This document shows, one piece after another, positions 17,001 to 23,650 of a stretch of 33,456 bases of DNA. The number at the start of each line of letters is the position of its first letter. Position 1 is the stretch's first letter. Position numbers and translations under genes: made by a program. The stretch comes from DASUFI01 sp036274635 (lineage in GTDB: Bacteria > Planctomycetota > B15-G4): the NCBI GenBank assembly GCA_036274635.1, contig DASUFI010000036.1:1-33456 (forward strand). The letters run 5' to 3'. The notes under the pieces were generated by a model, which saw nothing but the letters and a program-made list of their open reading frames with translations, did no database searches and had not been told where the DNA came from.

Positions 17001-17574
17001 CGTCGCCGCCGGCAGCTTCCCCGCCCCCGCCGGCTGGACCGTGCAGGACGGCGCCCTGGTGCGCACCGGCGCCGGCGGCGACCTCGTCAGCAACGAGGCC
17101 TTCCGCGACTTCGAGCTGGAGCTCGACTGGCGCATCAGCGAGGGCGGCAACTCCGGCATCCTCTTCCTCGTGGACGAGACGCCGCGGGCCGACGGCTCGC
17201 AGCCCGCCGTCTGGGAGACCGGCATCGAGATGCAGGTGCTGGACGACGAGCGCCACGCCGACGGCCAGAACCCGCTCACCTCGGCGGGCGCCTGCTACGG
17301 CCTGTTCGCGCCGGAGCACGACGACACGCGGCCCGTGGGCCACTGGAACCACGTGCGGATCGCCAAGCAGGGCAGCCGAGTCGAGCAGTGGCTCAACGGG
17401 CGGCTGCAGTGCGCCTACGACATCGGCAGCGACGACTGGACGGCGCGGGTCGCGGCCAGCAAGTTCCGGGACATGCCCGGCTTCGCCAGGGCCAAGGCCG
17501 GGCGCATCGCGCTGCAGGATCACGGCGACGAGGTCGCCTTCCGGAACGTCCACATCCACGACCTGTCGTACTGA
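14038..17574 (+). CDS. Secreted PA14 / beta-propeller / 3-keto-disaccharide hydrolase (DUF1080) fusion protein
   Basis: The 1178-residue product starts with a signal peptide (AAVALLALLAQAGAQ). Domains in order: an N-terminal beta-rich region (about 25-140) containing WAAWDTQACTLEKVW, typical of large Planctomycetota sugar proteins; a linker (about 140-280) of unusual composition; a PA14-like carbohydrate-binding domain (about 305-415) with DDGSRLAIDGREVIDHDG; a six-bladed-propeller-like domain resembling PQQ sugar dehydrogenases (about 435-855), including WTHESPPDTRPIFIADNQGDW; and a C-terminal DUF1080 domain (about 965-1178) from FQLLFDGTTTDGW to VAFRNVHIHDL. DUF1080 proteins include 3-keto-disaccharide hydrolases, which cleave glycosides already oxidised at C3. 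The PA14 part should bind glycan outside the cell. ATG overlaps the transporter stop (ATGA). Bases about 14440-14870 are poorer in GC than the rest. Domain calls are firm; the propeller's activity is uncertain. Confidence 0.9.
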   Translation: MRGSAAVALLALLAQAGAQDETPPPDARVIRCVLDRNVRSLVVPLGDGLWAAWDTQACTLEKVWLGDISWDGPVYTTVHGPQPTSRGAELPDPLVGARWVVSVDAEVQDTRVRFEGYDVPRNGPPVLHWRLDIPNGGPVHVAETLERLEGDPPSRMRLRHTFRAGALPDVSLIQLVSTGRPQVTLLNHYESDAVWSIGPGSQTDQVHADLRVSPSSPAHVTVSYSSFRSAPNPPVTVEAPVEPEGAAVPSAADRRAALLAPPHDLSDTSSTQPGVALRIYDLDSYLSRLAPLEPGQTPNVDVVLRNLDLDSDRGDFTALGGPDDEFLAEATTRLRVDSAGTYDFRLTSDDGSRLAIDGREVIDHDGLHPPEGREGSAKLAAGEHDVDVWMFEAGGGNVLRLEWKPPGAADWAALPEERLSVPAGVVRVTAPGPKRTIKPLPRTRPGDGAWLAGVHPSFELHQARPPGFEPKVGGLALRQDGALLVSTWDRDGAVYALTCTRGDDPAQIQVQRIASGLAEPLGLCTVGWRTFVMQKQELTELIDHDGDGVTDEYRCLCNAWPVSPNFHEFGFGLVERDGWLYANLAIAIDPGGRSSMQQAEGRGSAIRVDADDGHWERVAQGLRAPNGIGFGADLGWTHESPPDTRPIFIADNQGDWLPSSKILLLQPGAFYGNRSVLREKADGLHDTPPVAWLPQDEIGNSPSQPAPLEVGPWSGQMIVGDVTHGGLQRIAVDRVGDALNGCVFAFSQGLEAGVNRLCWDRSQAAPAHGRMIKPDFGTSLQPIDPETWRTAMWGNGTGADLYVGGIGSTGNWGQEGKLRFGLQRLHYTGKPCFELLDIRAHHDGLLVELTEHLLPGLGTDPDGWLVESWRYEPTDDYGGPKIDRREHRVAAVAPLDNRTALFLQLPMPEPGRVVHVRALDPLRSAEGHELWSPEAWLTLNAVPDDAATPVPPASPEPNVLSAAQSADGFQLLFDGTTTDGWHTHGAQPVAAGSFPAPAGWTVQDGALVRTGAGGDLVSNEAFRDFELELDWRISEGGNSGILFLVDETPRADGSQPAVWETGIEMQVLDDERHADGQNPLTSAGACYGLFAPEHDDTRPVGHWNHVRIAKQGSRVEQWLNGRLQCAYDIGSDDWTARVAASKFRDMPGFARAKAGRIALQDHGDEVAFRNVHIHDLSY

Positions 17575-17605
17575 GTCGCGGGAGAGGTCGGCGGAGGGCC
17601 GCATC

Positions 17606-17634
17606 GCGGGCGCCCGGTTCGAGCGCGCCCCCGC
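17606..17634. terminator. Weak hairpin between convergent genes
   Basis: GGGCGC (17608-17613) can pair with GCGCCC (17625-17630), extended by GC/GC across a two-base bulge. It lies between the ends of the fusion-protein gene (+) and the peroxiredoxin gene (-). There is no T-tract on either side. Sixteen bases here (17618-17633) are identical to 6736-6751, another intergenic hairpin. Confidence 0.3.
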
Positions 17635-17678
17635 GCCTGGCCCGGCGCGATTTGCCGCAGCCTCGGAGCGTCGTCAGC

Positions 17679-18332
17679 TCACACGGGCTTCTTGCTGTAG
17701 TACCAGTCCGTGACCTTGAGGCTCTTGTCGCCCACGCGCTTCTCGGCATCGGCCTGCGTGCGCGGCGGCGGCAGGATGCAGTCGTCGCCCGGCTTCCAGT
17801 TGGCGGGCGTGGCGACGCCCTTCTCGTCCGCGATCTGCAGGGCGTCCACCACGCGCAGGACCTCGTCCATGTTGCGGCCGCAGCTCATGGGGTAGTAGAT
17901 GATCGCGCGCACGACGGACTTGGGGTCGATGAAGAACACGCAGCGCACCGTGGCGGTGGCCGAGGTGGGCTCGTGGAGCATGCCGTAGAGGCGCGCGACC
18001 TTCTGGTCCAGGTCCGCGATCACGGGGAAGGGCACCTTGACCTTGTGGCTCTTCTCGATGTCGCGCACCCAGGCGATGTGGCTGAAGATGCTGTCCACCG
18101 AGTTGCCGATGAGCTTGACGCCGCGCTTGGCGAACTGCTCGGCGCGCTCCGCGAAGCCCACGAACTCCGTGGTGCACACGGGCGTGAAGTCGGCCGGGTG
18201 GCTGAAGAGGATGACCCAGTTGCCGCCGGCCCACTCCGAGAACTTCATCGGGCCGTGGGTGGTCTCGGCGCTGAAGTCGGGCGCCTTGTCGCCGATGCGC
18301 AGGGGCGCGGTGTGCTGCATGGTCTCCGTCAT
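17679..18332 (-). CDS. 1-Cys peroxiredoxin (Prx6 family)
   Basis: This thiol peroxidase reduces hydrogen peroxide and organic peroxides in the cytoplasm. The 217-residue length is that of the Prx6 group. The peroxidatic cysteine is Cys53 in the signature PADFTPVCTTE, with Thr50 completing the active-site loop and Arg130 in the TVRCVFFID strand. The C-terminal extension has the group's YYPMSCGRNMDEVLRVVDALQ and PANWKPGDDCILPP segments. Further cysteines at 131, 151 and 185 are present, so a resolving partner cannot be excluded. The start at 18332 is fixed by GGGAGG about six bases upstream, with a TATGAT box further upstream. The gene diverges from the regulatory-repeat protein gene. It is probably a free-standing stress gene with no link to the sugar locus. 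Confidence 0.95.
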   Translation of the reverse strand: MTETMQHTAPLRIGDKAPDFSAETTHGPMKFSEWAGGNWVILFSHPADFTPVCTTEFVGFAERAEQFAKRGVKLIGNSVDSIFSHIAWVRDIEKSHKVKVPFPVIADLDQKVARLYGMLHEPTSATATVRCVFFIDPKSVVRAIIYYPMSCGRNMDEVLRVVDALQIADEKGVATPANWKPGDDCILPPPRTQADAEKRVGDKSLKVTDWYYSKKPV

Positions 18333-18386
18333 GGTGCCTCCCGGGGCAGGTGTGCGGTCCCGCCGGGGCGCCCGGACGGGGCGGGC

Positions 18387-18392
18387 ATCATA
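18387..18392 (-). promoter_or_regulatory. Putative -10 box (TATGAT) of the peroxiredoxin gene
   Basis: GGAGTATGATGCCC on the minus strand is a good -10 match about 54 bases before the ATG, leaving a leader of roughly 48 bases with a strong GGGAGG site. The -35 region is not recognisable. No OxyR- or PerR-type operator could be made out. Confidence 0.45.
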
Positions 18393-18455
18393 CTCCAGGC
18401 CGTCCGAGGCCAGCCCGAACGCTCGCAGCCCGGCACGAAGCTCACGCGCTCCCGC

Positions 18456-18461
18456 TAGGCT
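18456..18461 (+). promoter_or_regulatory. Putative -10 box (TAGGCT) giving a leaderless transcript
   Basis: TAGGCT is followed by GGTGCGCC and then ATG 18470, a spacing of eight bases. No Shine-Dalgarno sequence fits in this gap. The arrangement mirrors that of the ThuA-like lipoprotein gene (TACGCT, GGCCCGCC, ATG). Confidence 0.4.
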
Positions 18462-18469
18462 GGTGCGCC

Positions 18470-20425
18470 ATGGATCGGGCACGGCTGCGCTTCCCTCTCC
18501 TCGCGCTTGTCGCCCCGGCGCTGCTGGTGGCACTTTGGACGCCGCTCCGCGGAAGCGAGCGCCCGACAGGCGCGCCCGGCGTCGCGGTAGCAGCGCCGCA
18601 GCGCGTGTCGCCAGCCTTCGTCGTCACGTCGAGCCCGGCGCCCACCCCGCTCGAGGCCGCGGTGGAAGCGCTGCTGCCCGTCCCCATGGCCCCCGACTCC
18701 TCATTGCGCCTGCTCGTCCTGCGCGAGGGCGACGAGGCGCCGCTGGCCGGCGTCTCCACCTGCCTGACCACGGCCGATGGCGAGCAGCGCGCACGGACGG
18801 ACGCCTCCGGCCTGGTGACGCTGGCCGTCCCGCCGGGGCCCATCGACGTGGAGGTCGCGGAAACCGCCAGCACGCGCATCGCGTACGCCCGGTTCGACGC
18901 CGCCGGCGACCAGCGCCTCGTGGTGCCCCATCGCGGCGGGCAGGTGACGGGACACGTCGTGGACCAGGACGGCGAGCCGGTGCAAGGCGCCGAAGTGCTG
19001 TTCTGGGGCGCACACGCCGGTGACGCGGTCGATTGGGACCACCCGGCGCACACCGCGCTCACCGACGCCGAGGGCGCCTTCGCCCTGCAGGACACGGCCG
19101 GCCGGTACGGAGATTCGATGGACTTCGCCATCGCAGCCCGGAGGTCCGATCGCGCCAGCCTGTTCGCCCTGGCGTCGTGGACCTCGGAGCATGTCGACGT
19201 GCACGGAGCGCGGCTGGTGCTGGGTGATGCACTGCCCATCAGTGGTCGCGTGCGCAGCGCCACTGGCGCCCCCGTCCGGGCGAGGGTGCTCGCGCAGGCG
19301 GACTGCGGAGCCTACCTCGCGTGGTGCGAGATCCATCCCGCGCCGCGGCCGGGCGGTGCCTGGCTGCAGCGCGACGCAGGCTGCGCGGTCGAGCCGCTGC
19401 GCCTGGTGCTGAACACCGACGACGACGGTCGCTTCCTGCTCCCCGGTCTGGCGGATCGCTGGACGTTCATCGTCTGGGCCGACGGCTTGCCCACCCTGCA
19501 CGCCGAGCGTGACGCGGCCGCCGACGGCAGCCCGATCGAGATCGCGCTGCTCGCGCCGGTCGCGCTCTACGGCAGCCTCCGCGATGCCGCGGGCGCGCCG
19601 GTGCGCGGGGCACGGGTCACTTACCGGGCGGCTCACGGGCACGGCACCGTCGAGTCGGACGACTCCGGCGCCTGGCGCTTGCAGGGCGTGTCGCCCGCGC
19701 TCACCCGGCTGACCATCTCCTGCCCCGGCTACGCAACCCTGTGCGAGGACCTCGACCTCGCCCTGACGCCACGCGGCCCGCACGATGTCGTCCTCCAACC
19801 CAGCCTCGCGCTGACGGGCATGGTCCTCGATGAGCGGGGAAGTCTGCTGACGCGGGCTCTCGTCACGATGGCCTGGGACGGGCCCGCCGGGTCGTCGTCG
19901 AGCTCGACGGGCGAGATCCGGCGGAGGCGCTTGCTCGATGATGACCTGTGCTCCACGCAGGAGCGCGGAACGTTTCGTTTCGACAGCCTTGCTGCCGGTC
20001 GCTATCGAGTGCAGCTGATCGATCGGCAGACCGACAGCGTCCTCGGTGCCACGCTGGCCAACGCCGGCGAGAGCGGTGTGTGTCTGGTGCAGGGTCAGGG
20101 CCTGGACCTGATCACCCGCGTGCGCGGCCGCGTGATCGACGCTGCGGGCCAGTCGAGGCGCGACGTCGTGATCGACGTGCAAGCCTTCAGCGACGCGTCT
20201 GCGCAAGACCTCGTGCTGCAGAGCCACTGCAGCCCGGACGAGGCGGATTGCTTCGCGCTGCCGGACATGGCACCCGGCTGGTTGCGCGTCACCGTCTGGC
20301 CGCAGCCTGAGGAGGGCATGCCGGCGCCGGCCTGGACACGCTCGCGCGGCGAGCCGTTGCTCACGTGGGGTCCGCACCAGGTCGCAGGCGGCACGCAGCA
20401 GCTCGATCTGCGCCTCGACCGCTGA
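18470..20425 (+). CDS. Secreted protein with five carboxypeptidase-regulatory-like beta-sandwich repeats
   Basis: The 651-residue product has an N-terminal hydrophobic segment (FPLLALVAPALLVALW) that can be a signal peptide or membrane anchor. It is followed by repeated CarboxypepD_reg-like units. Unit starts are visible near residues 156 (GQVTGHVVDQDGEPVQGAEV), 257 (ISGRVRSATGAPV), 366 (LYGSLRDAAGAPVRGARV), 447 (LTGMVLDERG) and 551 (VRGRVIDAAGQS). Each has the pattern of a G-x-V strand, D-x-x-G-x-P turn and A-x-V strand. Such domains are structural or binding modules on secreted proteins; no catalytic domain is visible. At least ten cysteines after the signal suggest disulfide bonds. It converges with the membrane-protein gene, with only three bases between the stops. 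Partner and function are unknown. Confidence 0.88.
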   Translation: MDRARLRFPLLALVAPALLVALWTPLRGSERPTGAPGVAVAAPQRVSPAFVVTSSPAPTPLEAAVEALLPVPMAPDSSLRLLVLREGDEAPLAGVSTCLTTADGEQRARTDASGLVTLAVPPGPIDVEVAETASTRIAYARFDAAGDQRLVVPHRGGQVTGHVVDQDGEPVQGAEVLFWGAHAGDAVDWDHPAHTALTDAEGAFALQDTAGRYGDSMDFAIAARRSDRASLFALASWTSEHVDVHGARLVLGDALPISGRVRSATGAPVRARVLAQADCGAYLAWCEIHPAPRPGGAWLQRDAGCAVEPLRLVLNTDDDGRFLLPGLADRWTFIVWADGLPTLHAERDAAADGSPIEIALLAPVALYGSLRDAAGAPVRGARVTYRAAHGHGTVESDDSGAWRLQGVSPALTRLTISCPGYATLCEDLDLALTPRGPHDVVLQPSLALTGMVLDERGSLLTRALVTMAWDGPAGSSSSSTGEIRRRRLLDDDLCSTQERGTFRFDSLAAGRYRVQLIDRQTDSVLGATLANAGESGVCLVQGQGLDLITRVRGRVIDAAGQSRRDVVIDVQAFSDASAQDLVLQSHCSPDEADCFALPDMAPGWLRVTVWPQPEEGMPAPAWTRSRGEPLLTWGPHQVAGGTQQLDLRLDR

Positions 20426-20428
20426 GCC

Positions 20429-21982
20429 TCAGGTGATGAGCTCGCGCGGCCCGGAGTCGGCCATGGCGGCGCGCTCGGCGCGGCGGCGGGCCAGGTCGGC
20501 CTCCTCGCGCGCGATGGCCTCGGCCAGCAGCTCCTCGGGCGACTTGACCAGGACCTCGTGGTGGAAGAGGTCCAGCGCCAGCATGACGGCCGACGCGCCG
20601 GCGCAGGCCAGCGGCGCGCCCACGGCACCGAGGCGCGGCACGAGCATGTAGGCCCCGGCGGCGGAGATGGTCGCCATGAGGAAGTGCTCGCCCCAGCCCA
20701 CGGACTTCTGACCGTGCCGGGCGTGGCGCATGTAGCGCGCCGAGAGGGCCGCGAGGCCGATGAGCATGATCGTCACGGCGCGGCACATGTCGGCAGCCGG
20801 CAGGCCGAAGAGCGCCAGCTGTCCGCCGCTGTGCCCGGAGAGCGGCGAGCTGCCCGGGATGATCGTGGCCACCACCCCCGGCGCGCTGCCGGCGACGGGG
20901 AAGGCCGCCCGCAGCGCGTCGGCCACGCGGCCCGGCGCGTACATCTCGGCCAGCGCCCACGGTCCGAACAGGAACCACAGCCCGAGCAGCACGCCCGAGG
21001 CGATCGTGATCCGCAGGCCGCGGCCGTTGCCGTCGAGGCGGTCCAGCGCCGTGCCCACCAGCCCCGCCGCGGGCACCGCCGGCACGATCATCAGCACGGC
21101 CATGAGCCCGATCCAGGACGAGGGCGTGCCGCCGAAGGTCGTCTCGGCCGGCAGCGGCAGGACGTGGAGCCCGACGCAGGCGAGGATCGGCAGCAGCAGC
21201 GGCATGAGCGCGATGCCCACCGAGGCGGCGGAGACGTGGGGCAGGCTGTCGGCCGAGCGGTCGTCGATGGACACCAGCCAGTTGACCGCGCCCAGGATCA
21301 GCGACTGCAGCAGCCCGCCGGCGAGCAGCATGACGGCGAGGGCCTCCGCGTCGGAGTACTGCCCGGCGGCCAGGGTGTGCGTGAAGACCAGGCAGGCCGC
21401 GGCCCACGCCGGCAGGCCGGCGAGCAGCGTGAGCGTGCGCTCGCGGGTGGGCATCGGGCCGCCCACGTCGGTGCGCAGCAGCGGGCCGCACAGCACCAGG
21501 GCCTCGAGGCCGAAGACCACCAGGCTCTTCATCCACAGGCCGGCGTCGCCGACGAGGTCGCCCAGCGTGTGGAACTCGGGCATGGTCGCCAGCGTGTTGA
21601 CCAGCCACGCGGCCGGCACCACGTACCAGGCGACCTTGCGCACCGCGTGGATCGTGACCATGGCCGTGATCAGGGCGGCCCAGCCGGCCACCTTCGGGCC
21701 GGCGACGACGCCCAGCACGAGGATCAGGGCCACGTACTGCCCGCCGAGTCCAGGACGCACCTGCAGCAGGCGCGGCCCGAGCGGGAAGCGCGGCACGCGC
21801 AGGCCGCCGCGCGGCACGGCGGCGCGCTCGCCCACGGCGATGAGCCAGGCCACGATGAAGATCACGAGCATGGGCGCCAGCGCGCGACCGCCCAGCTCCG
21901 CGGGGTCCGACGACAGCGTCAGCACGAAGCCCGAGAAGGCCAGGGCGACGGCGGCGATCCAGGTGCGCAGCGTGGTCGTCAT
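20429..21982 (-). CDS. Polytopic membrane protein of unknown function (517 residues)
   Basis: I do not recognise the family. The sequence has about 12-13 hydrophobic segments, for example LAPMLVIFIVAWLIAV, YVALILVLGVVAG, WYVVPAAWLVNTLA, LAVMLLAGGLLQSLILGAV and IGIALMPLLLPILACVGL-like stretches. The C-terminal tail of about 40 residues is charged and probably helical (EELLAEAIAREEADLARRRAERAAM). A conspicuous loop in the second half is rich in Gly, Ser and Pro (PGSSPLSGHSGGQL). Length and topology would suit a transporter, flippase-like or polymerase-like protein, but no MFS, Wzx or Wzy signature is evident. The gene is the last of a long minus-strand run of glycosyltransferase genes, 109 bases after the GNAT-like gene, so a role in glycan export or assembly is possible but only inferred from position. 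Confidence 0.85.
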   Translation of the reverse strand: MTTTLRTWIAAVALAFSGFVLTLSSDPAELGGRALAPMLVIFIVAWLIAVGERAAVPRGGLRVPRFPLGPRLLQVRPGLGGQYVALILVLGVVAGPKVAGWAALITAMVTIHAVRKVAWYVVPAAWLVNTLATMPEFHTLGDLVGDAGLWMKSLVVFGLEALVLCGPLLRTDVGGPMPTRERTLTLLAGLPAWAAACLVFTHTLAAGQYSDAEALAVMLLAGGLLQSLILGAVNWLVSIDDRSADSLPHVSAASVGIALMPLLLPILACVGLHVLPLPAETTFGGTPSSWIGLMAVLMIVPAVPAAGLVGTALDRLDGNGRGLRITIASGVLLGLWFLFGPWALAEMYAPGRVADALRAAFPVAGSAPGVVATIIPGSSPLSGHSGGQLALFGLPAADMCRAVTIMLIGLAALSARYMRHARHGQKSVGWGEHFLMATISAAGAYMLVPRLGAVGAPLACAGASAVMLALDLFHHEVLVKSPEELLAEAIAREEADLARRRAERAAMADSGPRELIT

Positions 21983-22091
21983 GCGACTCCCGCGTCCGCG
22001 CGCGCCGGGGGCCGGGCGGCACGGACAACCCAGCGCTTATCGGCCGTCCCCTTTCCGGACTGGAGGCTGCGGTGCACCTCGGTCCGGCCCT

Positions 22092-23087
22092 CTAGATCAG
22101 GTCGAAGTCCCCCAGCGCGTACGACCAGCGGCTGCGCAGCAGCTCCGGCTGCAGGTTGGGCGCGAAGCAGCGCGCGATCAGCGGCAGCCCCAGCGGCACG
22201 TGGCGCCAGCCCCCCGCCTCCAGCGAGCGCGCCTCGGGCGTGTCCGGCGCCGCGAGCAGGGCGAGGTGGCTCCGGCCCTCGCGCTGCGCGAGGGCCGCCG
22301 TCTCGTCGAGGCAGGCGCGCAGCGCCTCCTCGTCGTCGCCGTCCCACAGCAGGTCGGCCACGGTGGCTCCGTTCTCCGACGGCGCGCGCGGCGCGCAGAC
22401 CGCCAGCGCGGCGGGCGCGCCGCCGCGCCGCGCCAGCACGAACTGGAATGCGCCGCCCGGGCAGCGCTCGTAGCGCCAGACCATGTAGCGGCGGTCGCGC
22501 ACCACCGAGAGCGGCTGCCGCGCGGCGACGCGCCCCCACAGCTCGTCGAGGTCGCGCGGCGCCTGCGCCCCGATCTGCACGTCGAGGCCGGGCACGCAGC
22601 GCGCCGAGGCCGCAGCGGGCCGCACGAGGAGCGAGGCGTCGCGCAGCGGCACGTAGGCCAGCAGGCGGCAGCCGACGCGAAAGGCCACGGGGCTGGGCAG
22701 GCCGTAGCCGAAGTGATCCGGACCGGGCCAGCCGAAGGACTCGACGTACAGCTCCCCGAGGCGCGCGAAGAGCCCGCGCCGCTTGAGGCCCGCGCGGTAC
22801 TCGGGCGCGACCATGCTGTCCACGCCGTTGGACGCCACGAAGGCGGCCCCGTCCGCGACCGCGCGCCGCGGCACGCAGCCGAAATGGGCCACCACCTCGC
22901 CCCGCTCGTCGCGCGCGACCATGACGCGCGGCGCGCCGTCCGGCTCGAGGAACTGCCAGCGCCACTGCGCCACCGTCCGCGTGCGGCCGAACACGCGCCC
23001 GAACAGCCGGTCGATCGAGGCTTCGTCGCCCGGTCGCCAGGGACCGACGTCCAGCGTGCCGTCCATGTGGCTCACGGCCTGGCTCAC
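22092..23087 (-). CDS. GNAT-like acetyltransferase family protein
   Basis: The 331-residue product looks like a double GNAT-type protein. Near residue 60 it shows VARDERGEVVAHFGCVPRRAV, a typical strand-turn-strand, followed by a motif-A-like stretch with VAPEYRAGLKRRGLFARLGELY, where an acyl-CoA pyrophosphate loop would lie. The second half repeats the fold with FVLARRGGAPAALAVCAPR and a following helix. Relatives in surface-polysaccharide clusters acylate sugars or amino sugars, but the donor and acceptor here are unknown. The GTG at 23087 overlaps the upstream stop codon (GTGA); in-frame alternatives are GTG 23075 and ATG 23066. Coupling to the hydroxylase-like gene is therefore likely whichever start is used. 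Confidence 0.75.
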   Translation of the reverse strand: MSQAVSHMDGTLDVGPWRPGDEASIDRLFGRVFGRTRTVAQWRWQFLEPDGAPRVMVARDERGEVVAHFGCVPRRAVADGAAFVASNGVDSMVAPEYRAGLKRRGLFARLGELYVESFGWPGPDHFGYGLPSPVAFRVGCRLLAYVPLRDASLLVRPAAASARCVPGLDVQIGAQAPRDLDELWGRVAARQPLSVVRDRRYMVWRYERCPGGAFQFVLARRGGAPAALAVCAPRAPSENGATVADLLWDGDDEEALRACLDETAALAQREGRSHLALLAAPDTPEARSLEAGGWRHVPLGLPLIARCFAPNLQPELLRSRWSYALGDFDLI

Positions 23088-23581
23088 GGCGGATCCAGCT
23101 CCACCATCAGCACCACGCGCGACTCGGCCGAGGCGTTCCAGGCGGCGTGCTCCGCGTCGGTCTCGAAGACCAGGCAGCGGCCCTCGGCCCACGCGACGGT
23201 GGTCTCGCCGACCTGGAAGGTGCAGCCCGCAGGCACGCGGATGCCGAGGTGGCAGCGCAGCAAGCGCGGCCCGCCATCGCGGTGCCGGTGGATCATGGCG
23301 CCCGGCCCGAGGCGCGAGAAGGCGGCGATGCGCAGGCCGGGGATCTCGCGCACGAGTCCCACGGTCACGGGGCAGCGGCGCACGACGTCGGGGGAGAGGC
23401 GCGCCGCCTCCTCGTGCTGGCCGGCGTGCACGCCGCAGATGGACCACTCGCCCGAATACGCGCCCGCGTCGTACCAGGGGAACCAGTCGGCGGGTCGCAG
23501 CGCGTCCACCTCGCGGCGCACCTCGCGCCACGCCTGTTCGAGCCGCGCCGCGAAGGGGTACTGGCTCGGATCGTGGAACAT
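23084..23581 (-). CDS. Aspartyl/asparaginyl beta-hydroxylase-like dioxygenase
   Basis: This 165-residue protein matches the Asp_Arg_Hydrox family of Fe(II)/2-oxoglutarate oxygenases. The double-stranded beta-helix core shows His98/His100 and Asp102 in MIHRHRDGG, His111 in RCHLGIRVP, the turn GCTFQVGETTVAWAEGRCLVF (120-140), His145 in EHAAWN and Arg155 in ESRVVLMVEL, in the order expected for iron and 2-oxoglutarate binding. Members hydroxylate Asp, Asn or Arg side chains or lipid chains such as ornithine lipids; the substrate here is unknown. The frame extends to an ATG at 23608, but that codon lies inside a TAGAAT promoter-like box, so the ATG at 23581 with GGGGA upstream is preferred. Sitting in a glycosyltransferase run and overlapping the GNAT-like gene, it may modify a lipid or peptide part of a glycoconjugate. 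Confidence 0.85.
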   Translation of the reverse strand: MFHDPSQYPFAARLEQAWREVRREVDALRPADWFPWYDAGAYSGEWSICGVHAGQHEEAARLSPDVVRRCPVTVGLVREIPGLRIAAFSRLGPGAMIHRHRDGGPRLLRCHLGIRVPAGCTFQVGETTVAWAEGRCLVFETDAEHAAWNASAESRVVLMVELDPP

Positions 23582-23606
23582 CGGTCGTCCCCAGGGGCCC
23601 CGGGGC

Positions 23607-23612
23607 ATTCTA
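23607..23612 (-). promoter_or_regulatory. Putative -10 box (TAGAAT) of the hydroxylase/GNAT pair
   Basis: GGGATAGAATGCCCC on the minus strand is a close -10 match in the 69-base gap after the GT4 gene. It implies transcription starting near 23600, which favours the ATG at 23581. It would let the hydroxylase-like and GNAT-like genes be expressed apart from the glycosyltransferases. Confidence 0.45.
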
Positions 23613-23650
23613 TCCCCGACTGCCGACGCCGGAGCGTCGAGTGGGCGGGC

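Noticed and set aside
22049..22062. CAGTCCGGAAAGG near 22049-22062 and CAGTCCGGAAGGG near 29626-29641 as a shared element
   Set aside because: Two short GC-rich matches after gene ends are not enough. The second is better explained by its local inverted repeat.
23088..23531. Upstream extension of the GNAT-like frame
   Set aside because: It overlaps the hydroxylase-like gene in another frame and has no family similarity; the GTGA overlap gives a natural start.
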